From NCBI GenBank assembly GCA_046328715.1, contig JAXLWB010000049.1:1-64000 (forward strand): a DNA stretch of 64,000 bases, read 5' to 3'. The notes below the pieces were generated by a model. That model worked only from the letters and a program-made list of their open reading frames with translations, ran no database searches and was not told the DNA's origin. This document shows, one piece after another, positions 8,152 through 15,902 of this stretch; position 1 is the stretch's first letter, and each line of letters begins with the position of its first letter. This DNA is from JAXLWB01 sp046328715. Lineage in GTDB: Bacteria > Chloroflexota > Anaerolineae > Caldilineales > Caldilineaceae. The translations under genes were made by a program, and so were the position numbers.

Positions 8152-9426
8152 ATGGCAAGATTTATCAAAGAAGGCATTGCACCCGACCTACAACAGAGCG
8201 CTGACCAGCAAGTGCGTGCCACGGTCGAGGGCATTCTGAACGATGTGCAGAAACGCGGCGACGCCGCCATCCGTGACTATTCGGCCAAGTTCGATAACTG
8301 GTCACCCCCTTCCTTCAAACTTTCTCCTACCGAGATCGAAGAGTTGATGGCCAGTTTACCTAGCCAAGTGATCGCCGACATCGAGTTTGCTCAAGCGCAG
8401 GTGCGCAACTTTGCCCAAGCCCAACGCGCCGCCCTACGTGATGTAGAAATCGAGACACTGCCCGGTGTCACACTGGGCCACAAGAACATCCCGGTCAACA
8501 GCATCGGCTGCTATGTGCCAGGTGGGCGTTATGCGATGGTCGCCTCGGCCCATATGAGCATCGTGACCGCCAAGGTTGCAGGCGTCAAACATATCACCGC
8601 CTGTACCCCGCCGATGAAAGGCAAACCGCCGGCGGCCACCGTGGCAGCAATGGCCCTAGCTGGAGCCGATGAGATCTACATCTTGGGCGGTGCCCAGGCG
8701 ATTGCGGCAATGGCCTTTGGCAGCGAGACCTTCCAGCCCGTCGATATGCTCTGCGGCCCGGGCAGCGCTTTTATTGCCGAAGCCAAACGCCAGCTCTTTG
8801 GCAAAGTGGGCATCGATCTCTTTGCCGGCCCGACCGAAATTTTGGTGATTGCCGATGACACTGCCGACGCCGAAATGGTCGCCACCGATCTGTTGGGCCA
8901 AGCCGAACACGGGCCGACTTCGCCAGCCATCTTGATCACCACAAGCGAAACACTAGCCCAGGAAACATTGACCGAAATCGCACGCCAGCTTACCGTATTG
9001 CCGACAGCGGATGTAGCAGGTGTGGCATGGCGCGACTACGGACAGATCATTCTGGTCGAAGATGAAGCGGAAGCAGTGTGCGAGGCAGATCGGGTTGCCA
9101 GCGAACATGTCGAGGTGTTGACCCGCAATCCCGACTACTTCCTGCAAAATATGAGCAACTACGGTGCGCTCTTCCTCGGCAAAGAGACCAACGTCGCCTA
9201 TGGCGATAAAGTGATCGGCACCAATCACACTTTGCCAACCCGTGGCGCCGCTCGCTACACCGGCGGGTTGTGGGTCGGCAAGTTCCTCAAAACTGTCACC
9301 TACCAACGCGTCACCCCCCAAGCCAGCGCTAGTATCGGTGCAATTGGCTCGCGCTTGTGCGAGATCGAAGGCTTCTGGGGCCACAAGGAGCAGTGTGATA
9401 TCCGCGTGCGGCGGTACGGACAGTGA
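8152..9426 (+). CDS. histidinol-dehydrogenase-family enzyme (sulfopropanediol dehydrogenase-like)
   Basis: A 424-residue, full-length HisD-fold protein. It shows GCYVPGGRY near residue 122, GPGSAFIAEAKRQ near 203, AGPTEILVIADD near 227, and QAEHG near 250 (zinc Gln and His in HisD). It also has GDKVIGTNHTLPT near 351 and EGFWGHKEQ near 408 with the last zinc His. Where HisD has NEFAPEHLE it has ASEHVEV, and the C-terminal GHKEQC end also differs. This places it with paralogues such as HpsN that oxidise other alcohols to acids in two NAD-dependent steps. Its neighbours are sugar-acid enzymes, not his genes, so catabolic use is likely. Confidence 0.8.
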   Translation: MARFIKEGIAPDLQQSADQQVRATVEGILNDVQKRGDAAIRDYSAKFDNWSPPSFKLSPTEIEELMASLPSQVIADIEFAQAQVRNFAQAQRAALRDVEIETLPGVTLGHKNIPVNSIGCYVPGGRYAMVASAHMSIVTAKVAGVKHITACTPPMKGKPPAATVAAMALAGADEIYILGGAQAIAAMAFGSETFQPVDMLCGPGSAFIAEAKRQLFGKVGIDLFAGPTEILVIADDTADAEMVATDLLGQAEHGPTSPAILITTSETLAQETLTEIARQLTVLPTADVAGVAWRDYGQIILVEDEAEAVCEADRVASEHVEVLTRNPDYFLQNMSNYGALFLGKETNVAYGDKVIGTNHTLPTRGAARYTGGLWVGKFLKTVTYQRVTPQASASIGAIGSRLCEIEGFWGHKEQCDIRVRRYGQ

Positions 9427-9489
9427 CATCGATAATTGTGGAATCTCTGCTCCCTATTTTCAACCCGCAGTCACAATCAAAATCGTCTT

Positions 9490-10224
9490 ATGCTACGTTT
9501 TCACGAAATCTCTGAAGCGAATCATCGCATCCTGAATCCACTCAGCGATGAGAAGCTGATGCTCATCGGCGAACTCTGCCGTCTGCAACCAGGCATGACC
9601 CAACTCGACCTCTGTTGTGGCAAGGCCGAAATGCTCTGTCGTTGGGCACAGCGTTTTGGAATTTCTGGCATTGGCGTGGATATCAGCGAAGTCTTTCTCA
9701 CGGCTGCCCGTCAGCGCGCAGCAGAATTAGGTGTACAAGATCGGATAACGTTAGCCCAAGGAGATGCTGCCAGATATCAGCCAAATCAGCGCTTCGACGT
9801 TGTGAGTTGCATCGGTGCTACCTGGATCGGCAACGGATTGGTCGGTACACTCGGCTTAATGAAACAGGCGCTTGCTCCCGGCGGACTACTCCTGGTCGGT
9901 GAACCCTACTGGATCGACTCGCCATCCCGCGAGGCAATTGCGGCGCTGGGTGTAGGTGACGAAGATTACACCTCGTTGAGCGGCATCTTGAATCGCTGCG
10001 AAAAAGCCAATTGTGAACTGGTCGAAATGGTGTTGGCGGACGGTGACGCCTGGGAGCGTTACGTAGCAGCACAGTGGTGGACGCTACAACAATGGTTGAC
10101 CACCCATGCCGACGATCCCGACGCCGAAGCGCTACGCTCCTGGTGGAAACAAGGTCAACGTAGCTATCTCGAATATGGGCGGCGCTATTTTGGTTGGGGT
10201 GTTTTTGTTTTGCGGGGTGTGTAA
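9490..10224 (+). CDS. class I SAM-dependent methyltransferase
   Basis: The start MLRFHEISEANHRILNP at 9490 is preferred over an in-frame ATG 18 codons upstream, which adds no conserved text. The SAM-binding motif I is LDLCCGKAEMLCRWA, with a Cys replacing the more usual Gly. Acidic motif II is GIGVDISEVFL, and FDVVSCIGATWIGNG is the post-motif strand. Length (244 residues) fits a small-molecule methyltransferase. The substrate is unknown. It follows the HisD-like gene at short spacing. Confidence 0.82.
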   Translation: MLRFHEISEANHRILNPLSDEKLMLIGELCRLQPGMTQLDLCCGKAEMLCRWAQRFGISGIGVDISEVFLTAARQRAAELGVQDRITLAQGDAARYQPNQRFDVVSCIGATWIGNGLVGTLGLMKQALAPGGLLLVGEPYWIDSPSREAIAALGVGDEDYTSLSGILNRCEKANCELVEMVLADGDAWERYVAAQWWTLQQWLTTHADDPDAEALRSWWKQGQRSYLEYGRRYFGWGVFVLRGV

Positions 10225-10344
10225 CGCAGGATCCGACTTAAATTGGAACCGCGGATGACGCTAGATGAGGCTTGATCAAAGAGCGGATTAAATCCGAATC
10301 ATTTGGCTGTTATCAGCTCAATCTGTTTGCACCGTAAGTGCAGC

Positions 10345-11814
10345 ATGAAAGTGAATTCTATGAACATGACGAGTCAAAGTATGGAGCCTCAGCCACTGGG
10401 GCTTTTTGAACAACAGATCGATGTCGGTACAGTTAGTATCCCTGGCGCTTGTCTATACGAAGCCAAAGCGCAGCGCTATACAATCAGCGGCGCTGGCGCT
10501 AACATTTGGGGTGATCACGATGATTTTCACTATCTCTGCAAAAAGTTAAGCGGCAACTTCATCTTGACCGCACGGGCGCACTTTGTCGGTGCAGGAGTGG
10601 AAGCACATCGCAAATTCGGCTGGATGGTACGTTCGACACTCGACAGCAACTCAGCCCACGTCACGGCCGCCATCCACGGCGACGGATTGACTTCGCTTCA
10701 GTTCCGGCGCAGCAGCGGCGGACAGACCACGGAAGTAATCTCCTCGATCACGGCGGCGGATGTCATTCAGTTGGAGCGCAAGGACAAGCTCATTATCATG
10801 TCCGTTGCCCACTTTGGCGAACCCTTTGTCACCACGCAGATTGCCGATCTCGATCTAGGCCATGATGTCTACGTCGGGCTTGCGGTCTGTTCGCACAACG
10901 ATGCGGTGCTGGAAACGGTCATCTTTGATAATGTGCGTATTGTTGTCCCTGCCAAAGATGATTATGTTCGTTTGCGCGACCCGCTGGGAAGTCTGCTTGA
11001 ATTGATGGATGTTGAAACAGGTCGGCGCGAGGTGATCTATCGTGCAGATGACATTTTTGAAGCACCCAACTGGACACCGGACGGTAAGGCACTCATCTTC
11101 AACCGCAGTGGACGGCTCTATCGTTTCGATCTTGCCACCCGAACGCCAACGCTGATCGACACCGAACCTGTGACGCAGAATAACAACGACCATGTGATCT
11201 CGTTTGATGGGACAATGCTTGCCATTAGCAGCAGCAACGATCAGGACAAAGCGTCGATTGTCTACACCGTCCCTATCGAAGGTGGGGTGCCGAAGCGGAT
11301 CACCGCACGCGGTCCATCCTACCTGCACGGCTGGTCGCCCGATGGCAAATTCCTGGTCTACACCGCCTATCGCAACGGCGACTTTGATATCTATCGCATT
11401 TCAGTGGAGGGCGGCGAAGAGGAGCAACTGACGACTGCGCCCGGTCTTGATGACGGCCCCGAGTATTCGCCCGACGGCAAAACTATCTACTTCAACTCAG
11501 TCCGCAGCGGCACCATGCAGATCTGGCGTATGAAGGCCGACGGCAGCGAACAGGAACAGGTGACGGGCGACGTGTTCAACAACTGGTTTCCGCACATCTC
11601 GCCCGATGGCAAGTGGATCGTGCTGATCTCCTACACTCAAGAGGTCGCACCGGGCGATCACCCCCCTGCCAAGCGCGTCTATCTACGACTGATGCCCGTG
11701 CGCGGCGCCGGTCCCAAAGTCATCGCCTATCTCTACGGCGGGCAGGGGACCATCAACGTCCCCTCCTGGTCACCCGATAGCAAGCGGATTGCTTTTGTAA
11801 GCAACTCAGCGTAG
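10345..11814 (+). CDS. TolB-like beta-propeller protein with N-terminal jelly-roll domain
   Basis: About 489 residues from the ATG at 10345; later ATGs at 10360, 10366 and 10381 are also possible. The first 200 residues are a beta-sandwich with GNFILTARAHFVGAGVEAHR and KFGWMVRST, like the laminin-G/DUF1349 domain of plant-polymer enzymes. The rest is a WD40-like propeller with repeated SPDGKxIxF-type units (SPDGKTIYFNSVRSG, SPDGKWIVLISYT, SPDSKRIAF). No signal peptide or active-site motif is seen. Such proteins often bind or sense carbohydrates. It is followed by an intergenic palindrome and the MFS gene. Confidence 0.8.
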   Translation: MKVNSMNMTSQSMEPQPLGLFEQQIDVGTVSIPGACLYEAKAQRYTISGAGANIWGDHDDFHYLCKKLSGNFILTARAHFVGAGVEAHRKFGWMVRSTLDSNSAHVTAAIHGDGLTSLQFRRSSGGQTTEVISSITAADVIQLERKDKLIIMSVAHFGEPFVTTQIADLDLGHDVYVGLAVCSHNDAVLETVIFDNVRIVVPAKDDYVRLRDPLGSLLELMDVETGRREVIYRADDIFEAPNWTPDGKALIFNRSGRLYRFDLATRTPTLIDTEPVTQNNNDHVISFDGTMLAISSSNDQDKASIVYTVPIEGGVPKRITARGPSYLHGWSPDGKFLVYTAYRNGDFDIYRISVEGGEEEQLTTAPGLDDGPEYSPDGKTIYFNSVRSGTMQIWRMKADGSEQEQVTGDVFNNWFPHISPDGKWIVLISYTQEVAPGDHPPAKRVYLRLMPVRGAGPKVIAYLYGGQGTINVPSWSPDSKRIAFVSNSA

Positions 11815-11820
11815 AACGTA

Positions 11821-11858
11821 ATTCGTCTCTGTGTAATTACCAGTTGTTAATTACGAAT
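11821..11858. repeat. intergenic palindrome A
   Basis: GTAATTA at 11833-11839 pairs with TAATTAC at 11848-11854. The flanking ATTC (11821-11824) pairs with GAAT (11855-11858) across a bulge. The word GTAATT is repeated on the left side. It lies directly 3' of the propeller gene. Confidence 0.5.
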
Positions 11859-11877
11859 CACTCAATAGGATACAAGA

Positions 11878-13119
11878 ATGCGCACAGCATCCTGGGGTCG
11901 CGATCTTTTTGCTCCCTTCACGATCCCCGATTACCGCCACTTGCTGATCGGCACCGTGCTTTGGTGGCAATGTTTTCACATGGAGATGGTGGTGTTGGGC
12001 TGGCTGGTCTTTGACCTCAGCGGCTCACCCCGTACCGTGGCATTGGTGAGTTTTTGCCGGACCTTGCCCCTGTTGTTGGTCGGTCTCTTTTCCAGCCCGA
12101 TTATCGAGCATTTCGGTCGCCGTCCGGTAGTGATTGCAGCGCAAAGTGCCAATCTTTGTGCCTACCTTGCGATGATCGTGCTGCTCTGGAGTGGACAAGC
12201 GGCACCCTGGAACATCGCCATCGTAGCCTTCTGTCTGGGCACAGCCTGGGCGATCGATTGGCCCACACGGCGCTCGCTGGTCCCGGACATGCTGGGTAAG
12301 GAACGGGTCGTCGATGGCTTGCTGCTAGAGAGTTTTCTCACTGGCGGGGCACGCATTATTGGTCCCTCCATCGCAGGTTGGTTGATTGCCAACTACGGGG
12401 CTGCCGGTTGTTATACGGCGATGGCACTATTGTCGATCACTGCACTGGCAACTTTGCTCCCACTCTTAAAAGGTTCATTGCCCCGTACCACCAAACCATT
12501 CAAAATGGTGCCGTTCTCAACTTTGGGCGAAGGATTGCGCTACGTGCGATCCAATCAAGCGATCCTAGCTGTGTTACTTGCCACCTTTCTCATGAATCTG
12601 TGGATCTTTCCCTATGTTTCACTGCTGCCAGCCTTTACCCGTGAGATCTTGCACAAAGGTCCAGTTGAGTTGGGTTTACTCAGCACGGCAACCGGGCTTG
12701 GCTCGTTTCTTGGCCTAACAGCGCTCAATTTTCTGCGGCGACGGGTGAACATCGGGGCTCTTTTCATTATTGGCACAACCTGGATGTGCATGATGCTGGT
12801 CGGCTTCGCACTCTCCCACTTTTATCCCCTTTCCTGGAGTTTGCTCTTTTTGGCTGGAACGGGGATGTCCTGTTTTGGCACGCTGCAAAGTACGATTATT
12901 TTACTTTCCACCAGCGACGAGATGCGCAGCCGCGTTATGGGCATCCTGGTGTTGGCCATCGGCGGCGATCCGCTGGGACAATTGCAGATCGGTACGCTGG
13001 CAGAAGTCATTGGCGTACAGAACACCCTGGCCGCACAAGCCAGCACTGGAGCTATCGCTATGGTGCTAATTGCCTTGTTGCTGCCGGGAATTCGTCAACC
13101 ACAAGTTAGTCGAGATTAG
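11878..13119 (+). CDS. MFS transporter
   Basis: A 413-residue protein with about 11-12 hydrophobic segments. It begins with FTIPDYRHLLIGTVLWWQCF, followed by a loop (EHFGRRPVVIAAQSANL) that matches the GRRP-type motif A between helices 2 and 3. The whole architecture fits the enterobactin-exporter/EntS-like subgroup of proton-driven exporters (family knowledge, not proven). It is placed in the sugar-acid cluster, where it may move substrate or product. The stop codon (13117-13119) lies inside the left arm of palindrome B. Confidence 0.85.
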   Translation: MRTASWGRDLFAPFTIPDYRHLLIGTVLWWQCFHMEMVVLGWLVFDLSGSPRTVALVSFCRTLPLLLVGLFSSPIIEHFGRRPVVIAAQSANLCAYLAMIVLLWSGQAAPWNIAIVAFCLGTAWAIDWPTRRSLVPDMLGKERVVDGLLLESFLTGGARIIGPSIAGWLIANYGAAGCYTAMALLSITALATLLPLLKGSLPRTTKPFKMVPFSTLGEGLRYVRSNQAILAVLLATFLMNLWIFPYVSLLPAFTREILHKGPVELGLLSTATGLGSFLGLTALNFLRRRVNIGALFIIGTTWMCMMLVGFALSHFYPLSWSLLFLAGTGMSCFGTLQSTIILLSTSDEMRSRVMGILVLAIGGDPLGQLQIGTLAEVIGVQNTLAAQASTGAIAMVLIALLLPGIRQPQVSRD

Positions 13120-13190
13120 GAGATTGGGAGATTAAGGGAGTGGATCCTCTATAATCTCCTAATCTCTCAATCTCCAATCTCTTTTTTTAC
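13112..13190 (+). terminator. palindrome B, terminator-like, built from reiterated GAGATT words
   Basis: The left arm GAGATTAGGAGATT (13112-13125) is the exact complement of AATCTCCTAATCTC (13153-13166). The word GAGATT occurs three times on the left and its complement four times on the right, so several registers can pair. The right side ends in a seven-T run (from about 13182), as in an intrinsic terminator. Confidence 0.65.
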
Positions 13191-13200
13191 AGGAACCTTT

Positions 13201-14034
13201 ATGCTTACCAAATCAACGCTCGCTCAACTCTTTTCTTTGCAAGATCGAGTCGCCATTGTCACCGGCAGCACGGGTGTGCTGGGCGGTGCAATGGCGCATG
13301 GCTTGGCCGCTGCCGGGGCCAAGGTGGCGATCATGGGTCGTCGCGCCGACCGTGCCGCCGAAGTCGCCGATGCGATCAACGCCAACGGCGGCACCGCTAT
13401 TCCCTTACCGGCTGATGTGCTGGACCGTGCTCAATTGGATACAGCCCGCGATCAACTCATGCAGCAATGGGGGCGCATCGACATCTTGGTCAACGCAGCG
13501 GGCGGTAATTCACCGGACGCGACGGTCTTCGGCAACATCACCTTTTTCAACGTCGAACGAGCGGCCATCGACAATATGCTGAACCTCAACCTGATGGGCT
13601 CGATTCTGCCTTCGCAGGTCTTTGGCGAGGTGATGGCCAAGGCTGGCAAGGGCTGCATTCTCAACGTCTCGTCGATGGCTACCGTGCGCACCTTGACACG
13701 TGTGCTGGGCTATGGTGTTGCCAAGGCTGCGATTGATAACTTTACACGCTGGCTGTCGTTGGAAATGGCCTTCAAATACGGAGAAGGAATTCGCGTCAAT
13801 GCAGTCGCCCCCGGCTTCTTCATTGGAGAGCAGAACCGCAACTTCCTGCTCAACCCGGATGGCAGCCTGACTGCCCGCGGCCAAAAGATCATCGACCACA
13901 CGCCGATGAAGCGCTTTGGTGAAGCCGATGAATTGGTGGGCACTGCACTTTGGCTGTGCAGCGACGCCTCACAATTTGTCACGGGGATTGTTGTGCCGGT
14001 GGATGGAGGGTTTTCGACCTTTAGTGGGGTGTAG
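13201..14034 (+). CDS. uxuB: SDR oxidoreductase, D-mannonate/fructuronate oxidoreductase-like
   Basis: A 277-residue classical SDR. The NAD-binding motif is TGSTGVLGGAMAHGLAAAGA near residue 21. NAAGGNSPDA follows beta-4, and the catalytic Tyr171-x3-Lys175 is in YGVAKAA. The insert APGFFIGEQNRNFLLNPDGS with the end HTPMKRFGEADELVGTALWL and VVPVDGGFSTFSGV is the distinctive signature of the Gram-positive UxuB (YjmF) group, which interconverts fructuronate and mannonate. That supports hexuronate catabolism for this cluster, although no UxuA or UxaC is in the window. Confidence 0.8.
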   Translation: MLTKSTLAQLFSLQDRVAIVTGSTGVLGGAMAHGLAAAGAKVAIMGRRADRAAEVADAINANGGTAIPLPADVLDRAQLDTARDQLMQQWGRIDILVNAAGGNSPDATVFGNITFFNVERAAIDNMLNLNLMGSILPSQVFGEVMAKAGKGCILNVSSMATVRTLTRVLGYGVAKAAIDNFTRWLSLEMAFKYGEGIRVNAVAPGFFIGEQNRNFLLNPDGSLTARGQKIIDHTPMKRFGEADELVGTALWLCSDASQFVTGIVVPVDGGFSTFSGV

Positions 14035-14055
14035 AAGATGAGATTGAAAATTTGA

Positions 14056-14084
14056 TTGACAATATTGCTGAGAGCGATTATAAT
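14056..14084 (+). promoter_or_regulatory. perfect consensus sigma70-type promoter
   Basis: TTGACA at 14056-14061, a 17-bp spacer, then TATAAT at 14079-14084: the exact bacterial housekeeping consensus at ideal spacing. Transcription would begin near 14091. No open reading frame with a ribosome-binding site follows; the transcript leads into the folded RNA and terminator described next. Confidence 0.85.
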
Positions 14085-14090
14085 GAAGGT

Positions 14091-14217
14091 GACTAGGGAC
14101 AAAATTCGGCTCCATGCCGTGTGATTGTTTGGATAATGCCAGACAATCCTATATCCCTAGCATTACAGTCATTTTGATTCTCTATTGGGTAAAGCCGCTA
14201 GTTTTAGCGGCTTTTTT
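14091..14217 (+). ncRNA. candidate stand-alone small RNA, about 125 nt
   Basis: It begins 7 nt after a perfect promoter and ends at a perfect intrinsic terminator. Inside, CTAGGGA (14093-14099) pairs with TCCCTAG (14154-14160) and encloses two hairpins. The first is CGGC/GCCG (14107-14110 with 14116-14119, loop TCCAT). The second is a continuous 10-bp stem of 14123-14132 with 14139-14148, with one G-U pair and a 6-nt loop. A short single-stranded linker follows. The fold does not match any riboswitch, 6S or SRP RNA pattern that I know. The 3' third is antisense to the end of the DUF3800 gene. Confidence 0.75.
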
Positions 14218-15002
14218 CTTGTATACCTTCTGCCTGTCACCTCTTCACGAGTATCATCAATGTCATGTACATACCGAATTGACTCCTGAAGATACTCTAC
14301 ATAGCGATCCTCAGACCGTTCATAGAAGCGTTGTAGAGCCCATAAAAAATAATCTGTTACCTGCAAACCTGCGGTGCGTTGTGGTGTTCCGGGGATTACT
14401 TGGATTGTGTTCAACGCTGTAATGCCAGATTTTTGTTGGAATTGAGTCCTCGCAGTTTCCAATGCCAGTTTTAGGGCTGCAGTGCGATTCGATGTACCAC
14501 GAGTAGCAAAGGTAAGTTGGTACTCATCATATTGATGCAACACATGACGCAACAGTTGACGAACCAGGTAGTCGTATTGCTCATTAGTGTTGTAATGATA
14601 ATTGGAATCTTGCAGGTTAGATTGTCGAACAAAAGCGAGAATTCCCCTTTTATCGCGCACGACAGCATGAAACCGGATTTCTGGATGATGACGTAAAAGA
14701 CTGAAAACCTGCCAGCGGACCTCGGTGGGATCATCTTTGGCGTGGAAGAACAAAGCAGTCCGTTGCCGTTCTGGCTGCATGGAAGGCACACGACGGAAAT
14801 AAGGATCGGCTAACAGTTGTTGTCGCAACTCTTCCATCTCTTGACCAATACTTACCGGATCAGGGATATCCGCATAACCCAACATGAAAAATTCGGAACA
14901 ACCCTCATTACCAATGATGACGCGACCACGGCTATCAAACAAGGTGGCGTCTCCTGCTTCATCAATGAAGTAATGGCAAATCTTTCTTTCAATCATTTTC
15001 AT
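14169..15002 (-). CDS. DUF3800 domain protein
   Basis: A 277-residue protein with the family hallmarks: an early YFIDEAGDATLFD strand with acidic residues, an internal FHAKDDPTEVRWQVF region, HAVVRDKRG near the centre, and GLQVTDYFLWALQRFYER near the end with the late conserved Asp. The fold is thought to be RNase-H-like; family members are common near mobile or accessory genes and have no settled function. The last 16 codons run through the terminator hairpin of the convergent small RNA, so the two transcripts overlap by about 45 nt. No strong ribosome-binding site was seen before 15002. Confidence 0.75.
   Translation of the reverse strand: MKMIERKICHYFIDEAGDATLFDSRGRVIIGNEGCSEFFMLGYADIPDPVSIGQEMEELRQQLLADPYFRRVPSMQPERQRTALFFHAKDDPTEVRWQVFSLLRHHPEIRFHAVVRDKRGILAFVRQSNLQDSNYHYNTNEQYDYLVRQLLRHVLHQYDEYQLTFATRGTSNRTAALKLALETARTQFQQKSGITALNTIQVIPGTPQRTAGLQVTDYFLWALQRFYERSEDRYVEYLQESIRYVHDIDDTREEVTGRRYTRKKPLKLAALPNRESK
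14191..14217 (+). terminator. intrinsic terminator of the small RNA
   Basis: AAAGCCGCTA (14191-14200), loop GTTT, TAGCGGCTTT (14205-14214), then further T residues. It is a perfect 10-bp stem. The same DNA is read as codons for the C-terminus of the opposite-strand DUF3800 protein. Confidence 0.85.
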
Positions 15003-15042
15003 GGAGGACTATCTGTGAATCATTATCAACTTCATCGATACT

Positions 15043-15072
15043 AAAAAGTCAGACCAGTTTTGTGTTTGGTCT
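15043..15072 (-). terminator. weak intrinsic terminator of the minus-strand SDR unit
   Basis: On the minus strand AGACCA and TGGTCT pair around a 10-nt loop (plus coordinates 15051-15056 with 15067-15072), followed by GACTTTTT. It lies between the SDR stop and the DUF3800 start. Confidence 0.45.
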
Positions 15073-15090
15073 ACAATTCCCAATCTCCAA

Positions 15091-15852
15091 TTACCTCGGT
15101 GCCATGCGCAACGCCCCATCCAAACGGATCACTTCGCCGTTGAGCATCGTGTTTTCGACAATGTGCAGGACAAGTCTGGCGTACTCTTGCGGTTGCCCAA
15201 GTCGTTTGGGGAAAGGGATCGAAGCTCCCAGACTTTCCTGCGCCTCTTTGGGTAAGTTTTGTAGCAGCGGTGTGAGAAAGAGACCAGGGGCAATGGCATT
15301 GACACGGATGCCAAACTGCGCAAACTCCCGCGCCGCAGGCAATGTCAGACTAACAATCCCACCCTTGGAAGCAGCGTAGGCCGCCTGTCCAATCTGTCCT
15401 TCATAGGCTGCAATCGAGGCGGTCGAGATGATCACACCCCGTTCGCCCTCCTCCAGCGGATCCAACTTGCTCATGTCAGCAGCAACCAGGCGCATCAGAT
15501 TGAAGCTGCCGATCAGGTTGATGTTGATCACCCGTGCAAAGGCGTCCAGCAACATAGGACCTTCCCGCCCCACGATGCGCTGAGCGACGCCAATGCCGGC
15601 ACAGTTGACCAGCACGCGTGCTACCCCATGCGCCGCTCGTGCTTGGGCCACGGCAGCCTCGGCAGACGCAGCATCCGCCACATCGCAGGCAATCGCCAGC
15701 CCCCCGATCTCCTCTGCCACCTGCTGCGCCAGTGGCAGATTCAGATCCAAGATCGCCACCTTTGCCCCCGCCTGCGCCAGATGGCGGGCCGTCTCTGCGC
15801 CCAGGCCGGATGCGCCACCAGTGACGAGGGCGGCTTGTTGTTCGAGTTTCAT
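15091..15852 (-). CDS. SDR oxidoreductase, HSD10 / 3-hydroxyacyl-CoA dehydrogenase type II-like
   Basis: The start MKLEQQAALVTGGASGLGAE at 15852 has GGAGG just upstream and begins exactly at the Rossmann strand, so it is preferred over a longer open frame. The product is 253 residues. Motifs are TGGASGLG, NCAGIG, and AAYAASKGG with catalytic Tyr-Lys near residue 163. IRVNAIAPGLFLTPLLQNLP and PKRLGQPQEYARLVLHIVEN near the end match HSD17B10-type enzymes, which oxidise 3-hydroxyacyl-CoAs in fatty-acid or branched-chain degradation. The substrate is inferred from family likeness. Confidence 0.8.
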   Translation of the reverse strand: MKLEQQAALVTGGASGLGAETARHLAQAGAKVAILDLNLPLAQQVAEEIGGLAIACDVADAASAEAAVAQARAAHGVARVLVNCAGIGVAQRIVGREGPMLLDAFARVININLIGSFNLMRLVAADMSKLDPLEEGERGVIISTASIAAYEGQIGQAAYAASKGGIVSLTLPAAREFAQFGIRVNAIAPGLFLTPLLQNLPKEAQESLGASIPFPKRLGQPQEYARLVLHIVENTMLNGEVIRLDGALRMAPR

Positions 15853-15902
15853 GGTTTCCTCCCATCTGTCAACGCAGTGGAGAATATTGGAAAAGCGTCC
15901 CG

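Noticed and set aside
8152..9426. Annotation as histidine-biosynthesis hisD
   Set aside because: The HisD fold is clear, but the NEFAPEHLE block and C-terminus differ and no his genes are near; a paralogue is more likely.
14091..14160. Purine, TPP or c-di-GMP riboswitch
   Set aside because: None of the conserved loop sequences of these classes is present and no gene follows in sense orientation.
14114..14422. Open frame of 102 codons on the plus strand over the small-RNA region
   Set aside because: No ribosome-binding site, runs through the terminator hairpin and is antisense to the well-supported DUF3800 gene.
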